This document shows positions 9,459 to 18,825 of a stretch of 64,000 nt of DNA, piece after piece; the first letter of the stretch is position 1, and the number at the start of each line of letters is the position of its first letter. The translations under genes were made by a program, and so were the position numbers. The stretch is taken from the NCBI GenBank assembly GCA_037176725.1, contig JAZBRS010000059.1, positions 8,605,001-8,669,000 of the forward strand. Direction: 5' to 3'. Under the pieces are notes generated by a model. It ran no database searches. It worked only from the letters and a program-made list of their open reading frames with translations, and was not told the origin of the DNA. Source of the stretch: Posidonia oceanica. Its lineage: Eukaryota; Streptophyta; Magnoliopsida; Alismatales; Posidoniaceae.

Positions 9459-9591
9459 TGTTGATGTTTATGTGATGTATAAAACTTAAGGGTATTATTG
9501 TACTTTTCTATTCTAACCCTAATCATACATAAAGATGATACACCCTAGCAATACAACAATCTCTTTGTCTTTTCCTCATTATGTCTTCACA
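9459..9591 (+). repeat. 3' LTR of Copia A
   Basis: The LTR starts tgttgatgtt immediately after the purine run aaagggagac and plausibly ends cttcaca at 9591. No partner LTR is in the window, so the right end is inferred from the ca terminus. Confidence 0.55.
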
Positions 9592-10039
9592 AAAACAAAG
9601 CAAAAGTAAAATTGAAGATCGAAGGGTATGAGTGGAAATTGAAAAAAATGCATAAGAGGGAAATACTCAAAAATATTTTCCTTCTCAATCCACCTTCGTA
9701 GGGAGGAAAACAAAGAGAAAGTTCTTAGGGCTATTTGACAAGATGGGGGAAAATAAATCTAAAATAGATTCCAAAAACATAACCAAAAAAAACATGATTT
9801 TAAATCGACTTTTTGGTCAAAGAGAAAATATTTTCATTCCCTTGCTTTCTCCCCCTTTCCAAGTGCCCCATCATCAAACAAATAATAATAATAACATGAG
9901 TTGAGCAAGAAAACTATCTTTTAGGTAATATAAGGTTACAATGTACTTATACAATTAGAACTTGGTCGAGTCATCACGTATGAAGTTAGCATCTGTTCAA
10001 AGACACTAGACTGACTTTACTTTTAAGTCCCCCTTCCCA
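9592..10039. other. AT-rich intergenic, weak MITE-like segment
   Basis: No gene is seen. About 9727-9897 has loosely complementary ends (gctatttgacaagatgggg against the reverse complement of ccccatcatcaaacaaata), which could be a decayed MITE. No target duplication could be confirmed. Confidence 0.3.
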
Positions 10040-10600
10040 CTCAAGATGAAGTTTTTTTCTATGGCTTTCTAGACCTAAGTGAGTGGTGCCGAATGTATAC
10101 AGCAGGCATTTGGCACACGATTACGACATCAGCTGAACCGTCTATGAAGATGGAATTAAGGAATCTGAGTGAGATCATGGCTGAATATGCTGGATTGGTT
10201 ATTAGCAGGAGTAGGCTTCTATTAAGCAGTACATGAGGGCTGCTGCTCAAGCCCATTTTTATGCCATATGGAGTGAAAGGAACAACCTCTTCAAAAGTCC
10301 TTAAGCCTACTTGGAGAGCCAAGAGCTAGGGAGTGTTACAGACTACAGTTGTGCGTCAACATCTGTATTCAGGGTTTGCAAGGAGCTAGTTCCTATTTTA
10401 CAAACTCCTCTTTTTTGGTACAGCCAAGCTTATTTATGTTGTTACTTGCACTTCTGCCTTTGTAGGCATCCACTGTCTATTTGTTTTGTTTTATGCCCCA
10501 AGTTAGCTCCATTTGGATGCTATCAATATATTTGCAGTGGAATCTTATCTTATTCTCGAAAAAGGAACAGTAGAAAAGGTACTCTAAAATCTATTTGGAT
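10040..10600 (+). mobile_element. LINE 3' tail fragment
   Basis: One plus-strand frame near 10,225-10,300 reads RAAAQAHFYAIWSERNNLF, resembling the C-terminal IW-ERN-R-F motif after the RT of plant L1-type LINEs. It is followed by a LINE-like tail with several stops and an A-rich end near 10,560. No RT core is present, so this is a 5'-truncated copy. Family assignment rests mainly on that single motif. Confidence 0.5.
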
Positions 10601-11669
10601 TTATGAAAGAGCAGGTTGTCCCTACTGTTTTCCTTTTCAAACTAACCTTTAGTTGTTTGTTCATATCATGTGTTTGTCATTAAACACTATACTATAATAA
10701 TAATAACCACCTTACGCCCTTAAGAAACTTGTAATTACACAAAGCAGTTTGTGATAATTATGTGTAATCACTTAACAAGCTATATCTTCCATATGTCTCA
10801 TTACATCATTTTGTAGTGTGACTATCGACTAAAATTGTCAAAGACAACCAAAAAATTATGATCTAATCATATAACAAGCTTTACTTTTTTATAAAAGAAA
10901 TAAAAATATGCATAGGATGTGCCCATAGCTAGTACTCTAAAAATGAAAAGTTTTCCCTGTTAGCTGACAGCATGCTTGCTATGTAGATGAAAGCCCAAAA
11001 ATTCATCCTTGAAGATATGGATGAATTGGGAAGAGAATTTGCAATCACCACTAGCAACAGTAATTAGTAACCAAACAATGAATTACATATGGAAACGTCC
11101 TCCCAAGGTTCTCAAGGCAGAAGGCGTCGCTAGGGTGACAAGCCTCCAAACAGCTCAAGCTGGAGGCAAGAGGTGAAGTGTTATCCCTATTAAAGCAAGG
11201 TGATGAATGCAGGTGATAGAATCATAAATAGCCAAAGATGTATGCAGAGTGGAGGGGAAAGGAGGCGAGGTTGAGGACCTACCCATCTGCGATATGCAAA
11301 ATACCATGTTGAGAGGCAATGCTAACTTCTTTTGGCCTCTTTTTAAGTACACAGAAAAAGCACACCAGTGCACAAGTGCTCATGTTAAAAGGGACACATT
11401 TTTTTTCTCGTATTACACTCATGATGGCACTGACTAACACTCTCAAAAATATCTAATTGGTCTAACTCTTGTTTGATACACCTTCCTCAGCATCACTTCT
11501 AAATTATGTCACTCTTTTCCTATAAGACACACACATTCGGCTCATTAGAGCTCTTCTTGCATACATGTTGGTTGGAGCAAATTCTTTTCCCAACCTCCTC
11601 AGATTTGCTGTACCCATACAGGAGGCTCCTCCACACATTTTGTTTGTGGAGCCTAAATACATTGTATTT
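10601..11669. other. Intergenic, nothing recognised
   Basis: AT-rich DNA with scattered short frames that match no family I know. A short GC-richer patch at about 11,095-11,180 and a purine-rich patch near 11,245 are not interpretable. Confidence 0.5.
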
Positions 11670-11828
11670 TGTTAAGAACCGAGCCAAAAGCCACTAGCCT
11701 AACCTGGTCTACGACAAATATGTCATGTTGTTGTCCCTAAACAACTTCAATATGATCCACCAACTTGGGTGAAAATGATTAAATCATAAATTACTTTAGT
11801 AACAGCTCGCTTCCTTTTATACCCAAAG
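11670..11828 (-). repeat. TRIM LTR copy 1 (3'-truncated)
   Basis: Starts tgttaagaaccgagcc and shares gatccaccaacttgg and the ttatacccaa block with copy 3. It then joins directly to core sequence (gtcgtcctcgtcaag), so its end is deleted. Confidence 0.6.
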
Positions 11829-12007
11829 CCTAGCATCTTGTCGTCCTCGTCAAGAACCATAGAAGGATCACCAAGCAATGTAAGACAAAATAGGCGGTTC
11901 TTACGAGCTCTATAGGTGACTCCCACTAATTTAATTTGATATAACACTTATCATCACACAACGTTTAGTTCCTACACTTCGAATTGGATTATCCATTCTA
12001 ATACCAT

Positions 12008-12168
12008 TGAGTTACGATCCAAGCCCAAGTTGAAGTAACTTGAGTATCACCCACCAACTTAGATCAAAATGCTTAAATCGTAAGTTATCAGTAGCAACCC
12101 ACTTCCTAATATACTCATTCTATCCGATATAGGACTAAACATCCTCAAGTTTGTCTTGAGACATTACA
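12008..12168 (-). repeat. TRIM LTR copy 2 (internally deleted)
   Basis: 161 bp starting tgagttacgatccaagccc and ending gacattaca. Relative to copy 3 it lacks about 45 bp after agcccaag. Confidence 0.65.
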
Positions 12169-12358
12169 ATCTCCCCCACTAAACATCTTAACATTCTCGT
12201 CAAAAGCTAAATCAGAATCACCAAGCGATGTAGGACTTAGAGGTAGCTCATACAATCTTTACAAGTGGCTCCCACCAACTCACATTAGTATAGCATTTAG
12301 CCTCGCACAATACTTAATTTATATACTTCTAACTGGGTTACACACTATGATACCATCT

Positions 12359-12582
12359 TGTCATAATCCGAGCCCAAGTCTGCTAGTTGACTTCACGACA
12401 AGTGTATAAATGTAGATGTCTTGAAGTAACTTTAGTATAACCCACCAACTCGAGTAAAATGCTTAAGCAATAAGTTAAATTAGTAGTAGTTCACTTCTTT
12501 ATATACCCAATCCAGATCTTCAACTTATCCGATATGGGACTAAACGTCTTGAAGCACCTCATGCATGTCTCATGGCTTTACA
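12359..12582 (-). repeat. TRIM LTR copy 3 (fullest copy)
   Basis: 224 bp starting tgtcataatccgagcccaag and ending ctttaca. It directly follows a gataccat primer-site-like sequence. Confidence 0.65.
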
Positions 12583-13090
12583 TATTTACACATTTCTTCT
12601 TCTATCTATTTCTATTTCACATTCATCTCAACGAGCACATAGTTTTACATTTGCATTTTTTATCCATTAAGAATGCAGTATTAAGTATTATATAGTAATT
12701 AGTAAGATAATGACTTCAAGGCTTAACTTTGGTGCTTTGCAGACTTCGTGATCCATGAATATTTGTAAATTCTCAAAAAAAAAAAAAGACAAATGCTTGA
12801 GTTTTAATTTGCTTCGGTTTAAAATTTAAGAGAAATTACGAACAAATGGAAAACTGCAGATGATTTCTACTTGACAAAATATTAGGGCCAGAGTTATCTA
12901 ACTTTGAATAAAATACTTCTTTATCTTACTATACTAAATTTAACTTTTAGAGTGTCAACAGGATGCCAATCATCTAAACTTCGAACGGAAAAGAAATAAT
13001 CATCAATCAAACAAATGTAGCGAGCACAAATTTTATTTTATTTTTGCATTGCTCGAGAAAAATCAAACGAGCATGAAAAAAATAAAAAAC
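12583..13090. other. Intergenic / possible SMC6 intron 2 start
   Basis: AT-rich, with a poly-A run near 12,776. If the SMC6 locus is intact, 13,090 downward would be the start of its second intron. No third SMC6 exon was found down to 9.6 kb. Confidence 0.5.
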
Positions 13091-13450
13091 CTGCAACCAT
13101 TCTTGATAAAATCCTTCAACATGGACGCCCTCTGAGTCCCCTTTGCTCGACACCCAAACGCAACGCACAACGCCGTCAGTATCGCACTCTTCCCACCTTA
13201 AAAAAAAACAACCCCACAAAGCATATAAACCACACGACTGCAGTGAGAAGTTACATGCTTCTCGAGATAGAAAGGGGTTTAGGGAGACATCAACAGAGAG
13301 GTACGACTTACTTCCATTCTGGCCAGTGATGAAGTTCACCCGGTCCCCAAGCTCGATTTGGAGGCTACCGTGGCACATGAAGTTCTCGAGGCGTATCCTC
13401 GACACGATCCCCGCCACTGGCCGGTTGGGGTGGATCTCCGGAAGCTCCAT
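13091..13450 (-). CDS. SMC6: SMC6 exons 1-2 (partial gene, N-terminal ATPase head)
   Basis: Exon 1 is 13,312-13,450 (46 codons plus one base) and exon 2 is 13,091-13,196, joined across a 115-bp intron with a gtaagt donor and a ttttaag acceptor. The spliced 80 residues start with MELPEIHPNR, then IRLENFMCH and a Walker A loop completed across the junction as GQNGSGKSAILTALCVAFG, followed by AKGTQRASMLKDFIKNGC. This is the N-terminus of SMC6, the ATPase partner of SMC5 in the nuclear SMC5/6 complex for recombination repair and replication stress. Both exons are intact. Exon 2 ends in a GT, but the next exon (normally beginning SYA..V.VE.) is not seen in the next 3.5 kb. Full SMC6 has over 1,000 residues, so this is either a 5' gene fragment or a gene with a very long TE-filled intron. 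Confidence 0.85.
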
Positions 13451-14680
13451 TAGGGCTTTTCCGCCGGAGATTTCCCGCTACAAACGACTTGGAGAAGAGG
13501 AGGGGGCAGAACAAACCCTAGAAGGAGGAGGATGAGGAGCTGTAAGACCTTTCTTGGCCGGAAAAGAACATGAGGAGAGTGGGTGGCACGATTTTTTATA
13601 GTTGGATTTTCTTTTTACACTTTTATCACACAAAAAATCAATTTTCTCATATACAAAAAAAAAAATAGACAATTTTAGGGATGATAAACCAAGAATATGA
13701 GATTATTATGTTTATACGTGCCATTTGAAGTTGGGATTCAATCGTGAGATTTTAAAGCTATAATTTAATGATTACAATTGAATTCATGGCAGCTTTCAAG
13801 AAAAAAAAAAAGGATTCATGGCTGATCTCAGCTATTCGCGTAAAAGGTAGCTTAGAAGCTCAAAACCTTGTATTGAAATTTCACCAATATAGATGAGATT
13901 TGTAAGTGATCATATTTCAAAGTGATAAAATTGTGATTAGATATAAGCACAGAATTTGTTAATTTTGTGCTTATATCACACGGAGTACATTCCATAGGCA
14001 CATGAGAGTAGATATAAGCACAATTTTGTTAATTCCTCTTCCTGTTTGGATGGAAGGCTCCATTCGACACACTACTCATCGTTTGTATTCATGTCTATTT
14101 TTTATACTAAAAGCCATCTTCACGTCTGTAACATATCCTCACTCGAAGGCAAACATAATTAAATTGACATATTTTTCAAATCATTTGTATTCGACTTAAA
14201 TGAAACATATTTAATAAGGAGAAAGTTGTATTGTTTGGGTACAAACATTAATAGTAACAATCAAATGTTCCACTACCCATTGCCATCGTGAAGATTTAAA
14301 ATATTGAATATGAGTAATTCGAAATTCCACATCATTATAACAATAAACTAATATTTATATCATATTGCCGGTCTAGATTAATAAAAACCATGCATGTCAA
14401 TAATATTTAGAAGTTCGTCTTTCTGGGAATTCTTAAGAATCTATTAGTCATGGTTATTTTAAATTTCATAAATTTATGTGTTTTACTAAAAAATATGATT
14501 AATAAAATTATTAAAAAAATAAAATTTAAATAACTAACATAAAATACATATGAGTGTTTATTTTTTTAATTAACACCATCACTTTGTAAATTCCAACAAT
14601 CACAACCAACAATCACAAGGTTGGTGTGCTATTGATTTCATTGATGACATCAAGTCATTCACAAAGGTTCTTGGATCATC
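13451..14680. other. Upstream of SMC6 and AT-rich intergenic
   Basis: The first 100-150 bp would hold the SMC6 5' UTR or promoter, but no clear TATA box can be assigned. A 12-bp-stem inverted repeat (gatataagcaca ... tgtgcttatatc) lies at about 13,939-13,977, and one arm is repeated directly near 14,013. No gene is seen. Confidence 0.5.
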
Positions 14681-14684
14681 TTAC

Positions 14685-15975
14685 ATAGATTAAAGAACAA
14701 GTGAAAAACCCATGTGATGTGCGATGCAAAAAAAATATGAAAAATGATTAAGTTTATATGCATATCAATTTTGGATATAAAAAACACATAAAAATAATCC
14801 TTAAAATAACTAAAATATAAAAAATTATATAACTTCATGAGAATATTTCGAATTCTAAAGTGTAATACAAAGTACAAAAATAAAGTATTAGCTTCTATGA
14901 AATTATTGTTAACGTGAGATTAATTGTCATTTATAAATTTCTTGTCTAACTTCTATATATGATTTAATTTAATATCATACCACTTGTCTAATATCATTCT
15001 ATCTAATCCTTGATCAAGACTATAAGTAAAAAATAATGATTACATTTTTATTATAAATCATGAAATTTAAATTTTTTAAAAAGTAAAAGAGTTAATAGTA
15101 GCTGAATACTTTACATGCTAATATACTTATGTATGTTTGGATATCATAAAAAACTCGAAGTGAGAGTATTTCATCCATAAAAAAATTGAAAAATTTTGTA
15201 GAATTTGGTTTTTATTCAAAAACAACCTATTAACATTTATAATATTTTTGTAAACATAGATCCAAAAAATACACATCAATAAGTGAATGTTTCCTTATGA
15301 GGAAAAAAAAGAAATTATAAGCAATCCATAATTCACAAAAAAAACAAACAAACATTGAGATATGGAATTTTTTTTTGTGCTCTCTATAAATAAAGTAAAG
15401 TTTAGAATAGTAACATTTTAATTTAATTATTGTAATCTAAAGAAGAATTATAAATCATAAATATGCACATGTACATATTGTGATTGAGAAGAAAATGATT
15501 TTAATATTTACCACAAATTATTTTATAAATATAAAAATGACCAAGTATACAAAAAGTCTTTTTAATAAGATATACAAGACCACATACATTAAAAAAGATA
15601 ATTTATTTGACTTATTCAATTTTTTTCTATTATTTATGTCTTGAGAGACATTAATGAAGCAAGGAAATTTGAAAACATTCATCATTACAAAAGAAAAACC
15701 TTTTCTCTATCCCTTTTTAATTTTGTAGTTTATGAAAAGCAATAGATGAAAGGTTTTCACATATAGAGTGATGTAGGGTTGAGTGAAGGAAAATTAGGAA
15801 TAATTAAAAGAATGAAATGAAAAGCTTAAGAAAGTTAGATGAACGGAGGAATTCAAAATACAAAAAGTTAATAAATAAATTCTAAAAAACGCGAGTATAG
15901 AAGAGAGCTCTTTTCTTTGTCTCTCCTTATTTTGAAGAAACACATTGTCGCATAGTATAATAGTAAGATAATAAA
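14685..15975. repeat. AT-rich tandem unit, copy 1
   Basis: First copy of a roughly 1.3-kb non-coding unit. Blocks shared in the same order with copy 2 include acaagtgaaaaa at the start, caaagtattagctt-like, cacatcaataagtgaatg, taaatcataaatatgcac, gcaatagatgaaag-like and a terminal agtataatagtaag. Offsets between matching blocks are about 1.21-1.22 kb over most of the length. No protein is encoded. Confidence 0.85.
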
Positions 15976-16908
15976 ATAATAAGACAAGTGAAAAATAATT
16001 AAATTTATATGCACATTTGTTTTGATACCACAAACACATGAAAATAACTAAAATATAAAAATAACACAACTTCACGAGAATATTTTGGATTCTAAAATAT
16101 AATACAAAGTATTAGCTTCCATGAAATTGATGTTTGTACGAGATTAACTACTATTTGTAAGTTTATTGTCTAACTTGTAACTCTAATTTAATTTAATGTT
16201 ATACCACTCATCTAATATCATTCTATTCAGCCCCGATCTAGAATATAAGTAAGAAATAACGATTGTATTTTTTATAAATCATGAAATTTAAAAATAAAAA
16301 GGTAAAAGTGTTAACCTATAATTTATATGCTAACATATTTATGTTTGTTTCGATATCATAGGAAAAATAAAAGTAAAAGCATTTTGTCCATAAAAATGTT
16401 AAAAAAGTTTGTAGAACTTGATTTTTTATTCAAAATAACCTATTTACATTTATAACATTTTTATAAAAATGGATCCAAAAAATACACATCAATAAATGAA
16501 TGTTTCACAATTGTATGGGAAGAAAAAAAGATATTCTAAGCAATCCAAATTTACAAAAAAGGAAGAGAAAATATTGAGATATGAATTTTTTATTTTCTCT
16601 ATAAATAAAGTTTAGAATAGTAAAATCTTAATTTAATGATTATGATCTAAAGAAGAATTATAAATCATAAATATGCACGTATATATATTGTGATTGACAA
16701 AAAAAGATTTTAATATTTATTACAAATTATATTATGAATGTAAAAATGACTAAGAACGTCCTTTTTAACAAGATATGCAAAGCTTAAATACATTAAAAAG
16801 GATAAATTATTTGGCTCATTTAAATTTTCTTTTTTTGTTGTTTATTTATTAAGAGACATTGATGAAGGAGGGAAATTAGACAACACTCATCGTTAGAAAG
16901 GAAAAACC

Positions 16909-16932
16909 TTCTCTCTCTCTCTCTCTCTCTTT
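16909..16932. repeat. (CT)n microsatellite
   Basis: About 12 uninterrupted ct repeats inside tandem unit copy 2, at a position where copy 1 has only tctctatccc. Confidence 0.9.
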
Positions 16933-17118
16933 TTATGGTTTTCTACTTTATAAAAGTAATAGATGAAAGTTTTCCACCTATTCATACACATATAAAGAGA
17001 GACATATGTTAAAAGAAAATTAGAAAATAATGTAACTAAAAGAATAAAAGTAAAAAACTTCTCTCTATCTCTCTTTAATTTCATGATTTATGGAAAACAA
17101 TAGATACAATATTTCCAC

Positions 17119-17122
<4 letters not shown>

Positions 17123-17203
<81 letters not shown>
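17123..17203. repeat. (GA)n microsatellite, about 40 repeats
   Basis: Uninterrupted ga run of about 80 bp. It is complementary to the CT tract about 200 bp upstream, so the two could pair. Confidence 0.95.
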
Positions 17204-17206
<3 letters not shown>

Positions 17207-17375
17207 GAGGAAATTATAAATAATTAATAGAATTAAATGAATAACTTCAAAAAGCTAAACATAATAAAGGAATTTAACATTTAAAAGTCTAATAAATAAA
17301 TTCAAAAAAATACAAATGCAAATCCTTGCCTCTCATTGTTTTGAGGAAATACGTCATCGCTTAGTATAATAGTAG

Positions 17376-18439
17376 CAAGATTTTTTATCAAAGTGTATGC
17401 TAGAAAATTTAATATATATGAAATAAGTAAATTAACAAAAAAATATATTTGATGATATACCTCCAATGCTCCGCATTTGGTATTGTGGTGCTCCTCAAGA
17501 TGTAGTTAAGTCACCTGCACACTTATATTGTAGACTACATATCCATGTACAATTATAGAAAGAGTAATTTATACATATACTCTTTTATTTTAAGTTTATT
17601 ATAAATTAATCCTTCAATTTCAAAAAAATTGATTCAAACACCTCCCATTTTGTAATTTTTTTAAATCATTCGCTACAGTTTACTTCTGTTAGTTATTGTA
17701 CTAAAGACATGAAACTATGACAATCATGTCTTTACGAGGATATTTGAAATCACCTCTAGATTATGAAATAAACCTTTTAGATTATAATTATTGAAATAGA
17801 CTCAAGACATTAAAGATTATTTTAAAATTGACCCCTTTTTTTTGAAGTTTACCCTTACTTATAGCTGTTGGAGTTGGCCAAAGAAGTTGAACATTGGAGC
17901 AACATCCATCTACTCTATAAAACTAAAGTATGTGATGGTTGTTCTCCTTCACTCATGTTCTCCCTATTTCACTTTTTTCACTTCCATTTGAGTGTTCTTT
18001 CCTTTCCTACAAGACTCTACCATCAAGAACATCTATTGGTCTTTCTTCCCCTCTTCTCTCCTACGCTCACGAGGTGTTGTTATTAGACAGAATTCTCCAA
18101 CGAGATGAAGGATACGGAGAGAAGTAGGAAAAAAAAAGTGAAGAAAAAGAAAAAAAATCACCACCACCCATGCCTCTTCTCTCCTACTTTAGTTTTTTTT
18201 TTTTTTTTCTATCCTCCAACGAAAGAAAAAATACAGAGTAGGAAGAAAAAGTGAAGAAAGCACGGAAGTAGCCAGATCAAGGTTTTTGGCGTCAATCGAG
18301 TGACTGTTATCATATGTGATATATCATAATTAATAACCATGAAGTTGGAATCCGACACCAACCTCCCAACAAACCTCCTCCCCACAAGATTCCCACCAGA
18401 AACATAAATGCCACCAATCATTCCATCGCCACCCTCCCC
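17376..18439. other. Intergenic upstream of the DUF641 gene
   Basis: AT-rich sequence with a pyrimidine-rich patch at about 17,940-18,060 and homopolymer A/T runs at about 18,125-18,210. No gene is recognised. Promoter elements for the downstream gene could lie toward the right end but none is clear. Confidence 0.45.
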
Positions 18440-18825
18440 CACCCCCCAAACCTATAATGTGTGGGGGCCACGGACCTCTCTGCCATGTTGACTCCACTCG
18501 CCCACCCCCCGCCCCACACATCAACCGTCCACCCCAGATCCAACGGTCACAAATCCGGGACAGGAGACGGCAGACCCGAGGGTGAAAAGAGCAAGGCGTG
18601 CCAGCCCCGTTTCCTCCCACCGCCCAATTCCTTTCTTCATCTCGTCCGGATTCGAGCGGGGGAACTGGGGGTGGGGAGAACACGACTAAAAACCCTAGCC
18701 TAGCCCCTTTGTTCTCTCGATTCTGGTGGAGGTGCTGTGTTTGGTGGAGCTGGTGTGGTTCTTCTTCCGGCGAGATTGGAATAGGTGGAGTGCTCTTCCA
18801 CATCTGTTCACAAGTTTCCAAATAG
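18440..18825 (+). promoter_or_regulatory. Probable promoter / 5'-UTR exon of the DUF641 gene
   Basis: A GC-rich island in AT-rich DNA ends with a splice-donor-like aaatag/gtagct at 18,825-18,826. The coding exon 2.2 kb downstream opens with an acceptor, and no start codon upstream encodes the conserved N-terminus, so a non-coding first exon here is likely. This is inferred from composition and splice signals only. Confidence 0.4.

Larger units (their letters stand above)
1065..9591 (+). mobile_element. Copia LTR retrotransposon A (host of the nest, heavily decayed)
   Basis: This is the oldest element of the nest, on the plus strand. It survives as an RT part (1065-1875) and an RNase H plus 3' LTR part (8945-9591). 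The two parts are split by elements B and C. Joining the reading across 1874 and 8945-8949 restores a continuous family pattern (ATMRIL followed by EHINGSLGKG), which supports a clean insertion of B. The 5' half is missing, presumably left of element D beyond the window. Confidence 0.8.
11670..12582 (-). mobile_element. TRIM-like mini-retrotransposon, tandem with three LTRs and two cores
   Basis: Three related LTR-like blocks (about 11,670-11,828; 12,008-12,168; 12,359-12,582) are separated by two related, non-coding cores of about 180-190 bp. Each of the two right-hand blocks is preceded on the plus strand by a tRNA-primer-like sequence (taataccat at about 11,999; tgataccat at about 12,349). 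After block two is a reverse polypurine tract, tctcccccact. Blocks share ccgagcc/ccaagccc starts, acccaccaact and the tatccgatatrggactaa motif. The size and lack of coding fit terminal-repeat retrotransposons in miniature. The tandem form suggests LTR-LTR recombination or nested insertion. Confidence 0.72.
15976..17375. repeat. AT-rich tandem unit, copy 2
   Basis: Second copy of the preceding unit, longer because of CT and GA microsatellite growth. It ends with cttagtataatagtagcaag, matching the end of copy 1. Divergence is substantial, so the duplication is not recent. Confidence 0.85.

Noticed and set aside
10059..10322. 87-codon minus-strand frame near the LINE tail
   Set aside because: The plus strand carries the LINE-like motif (FYAIWSERNN), so the minus frame is a shadow.
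17123..17203. CRISPR-like or satellite array at the GA tract
   Set aside because: It is a simple dinucleotide microsatellite with no spacers, in plant DNA.
18330..18821. 163-codon minus-strand frame in the GC island
   Set aside because: It lies on the opposite strand of the probable DUF641 leader exon, is Gly/Trp/Pro-rich and matches no family.
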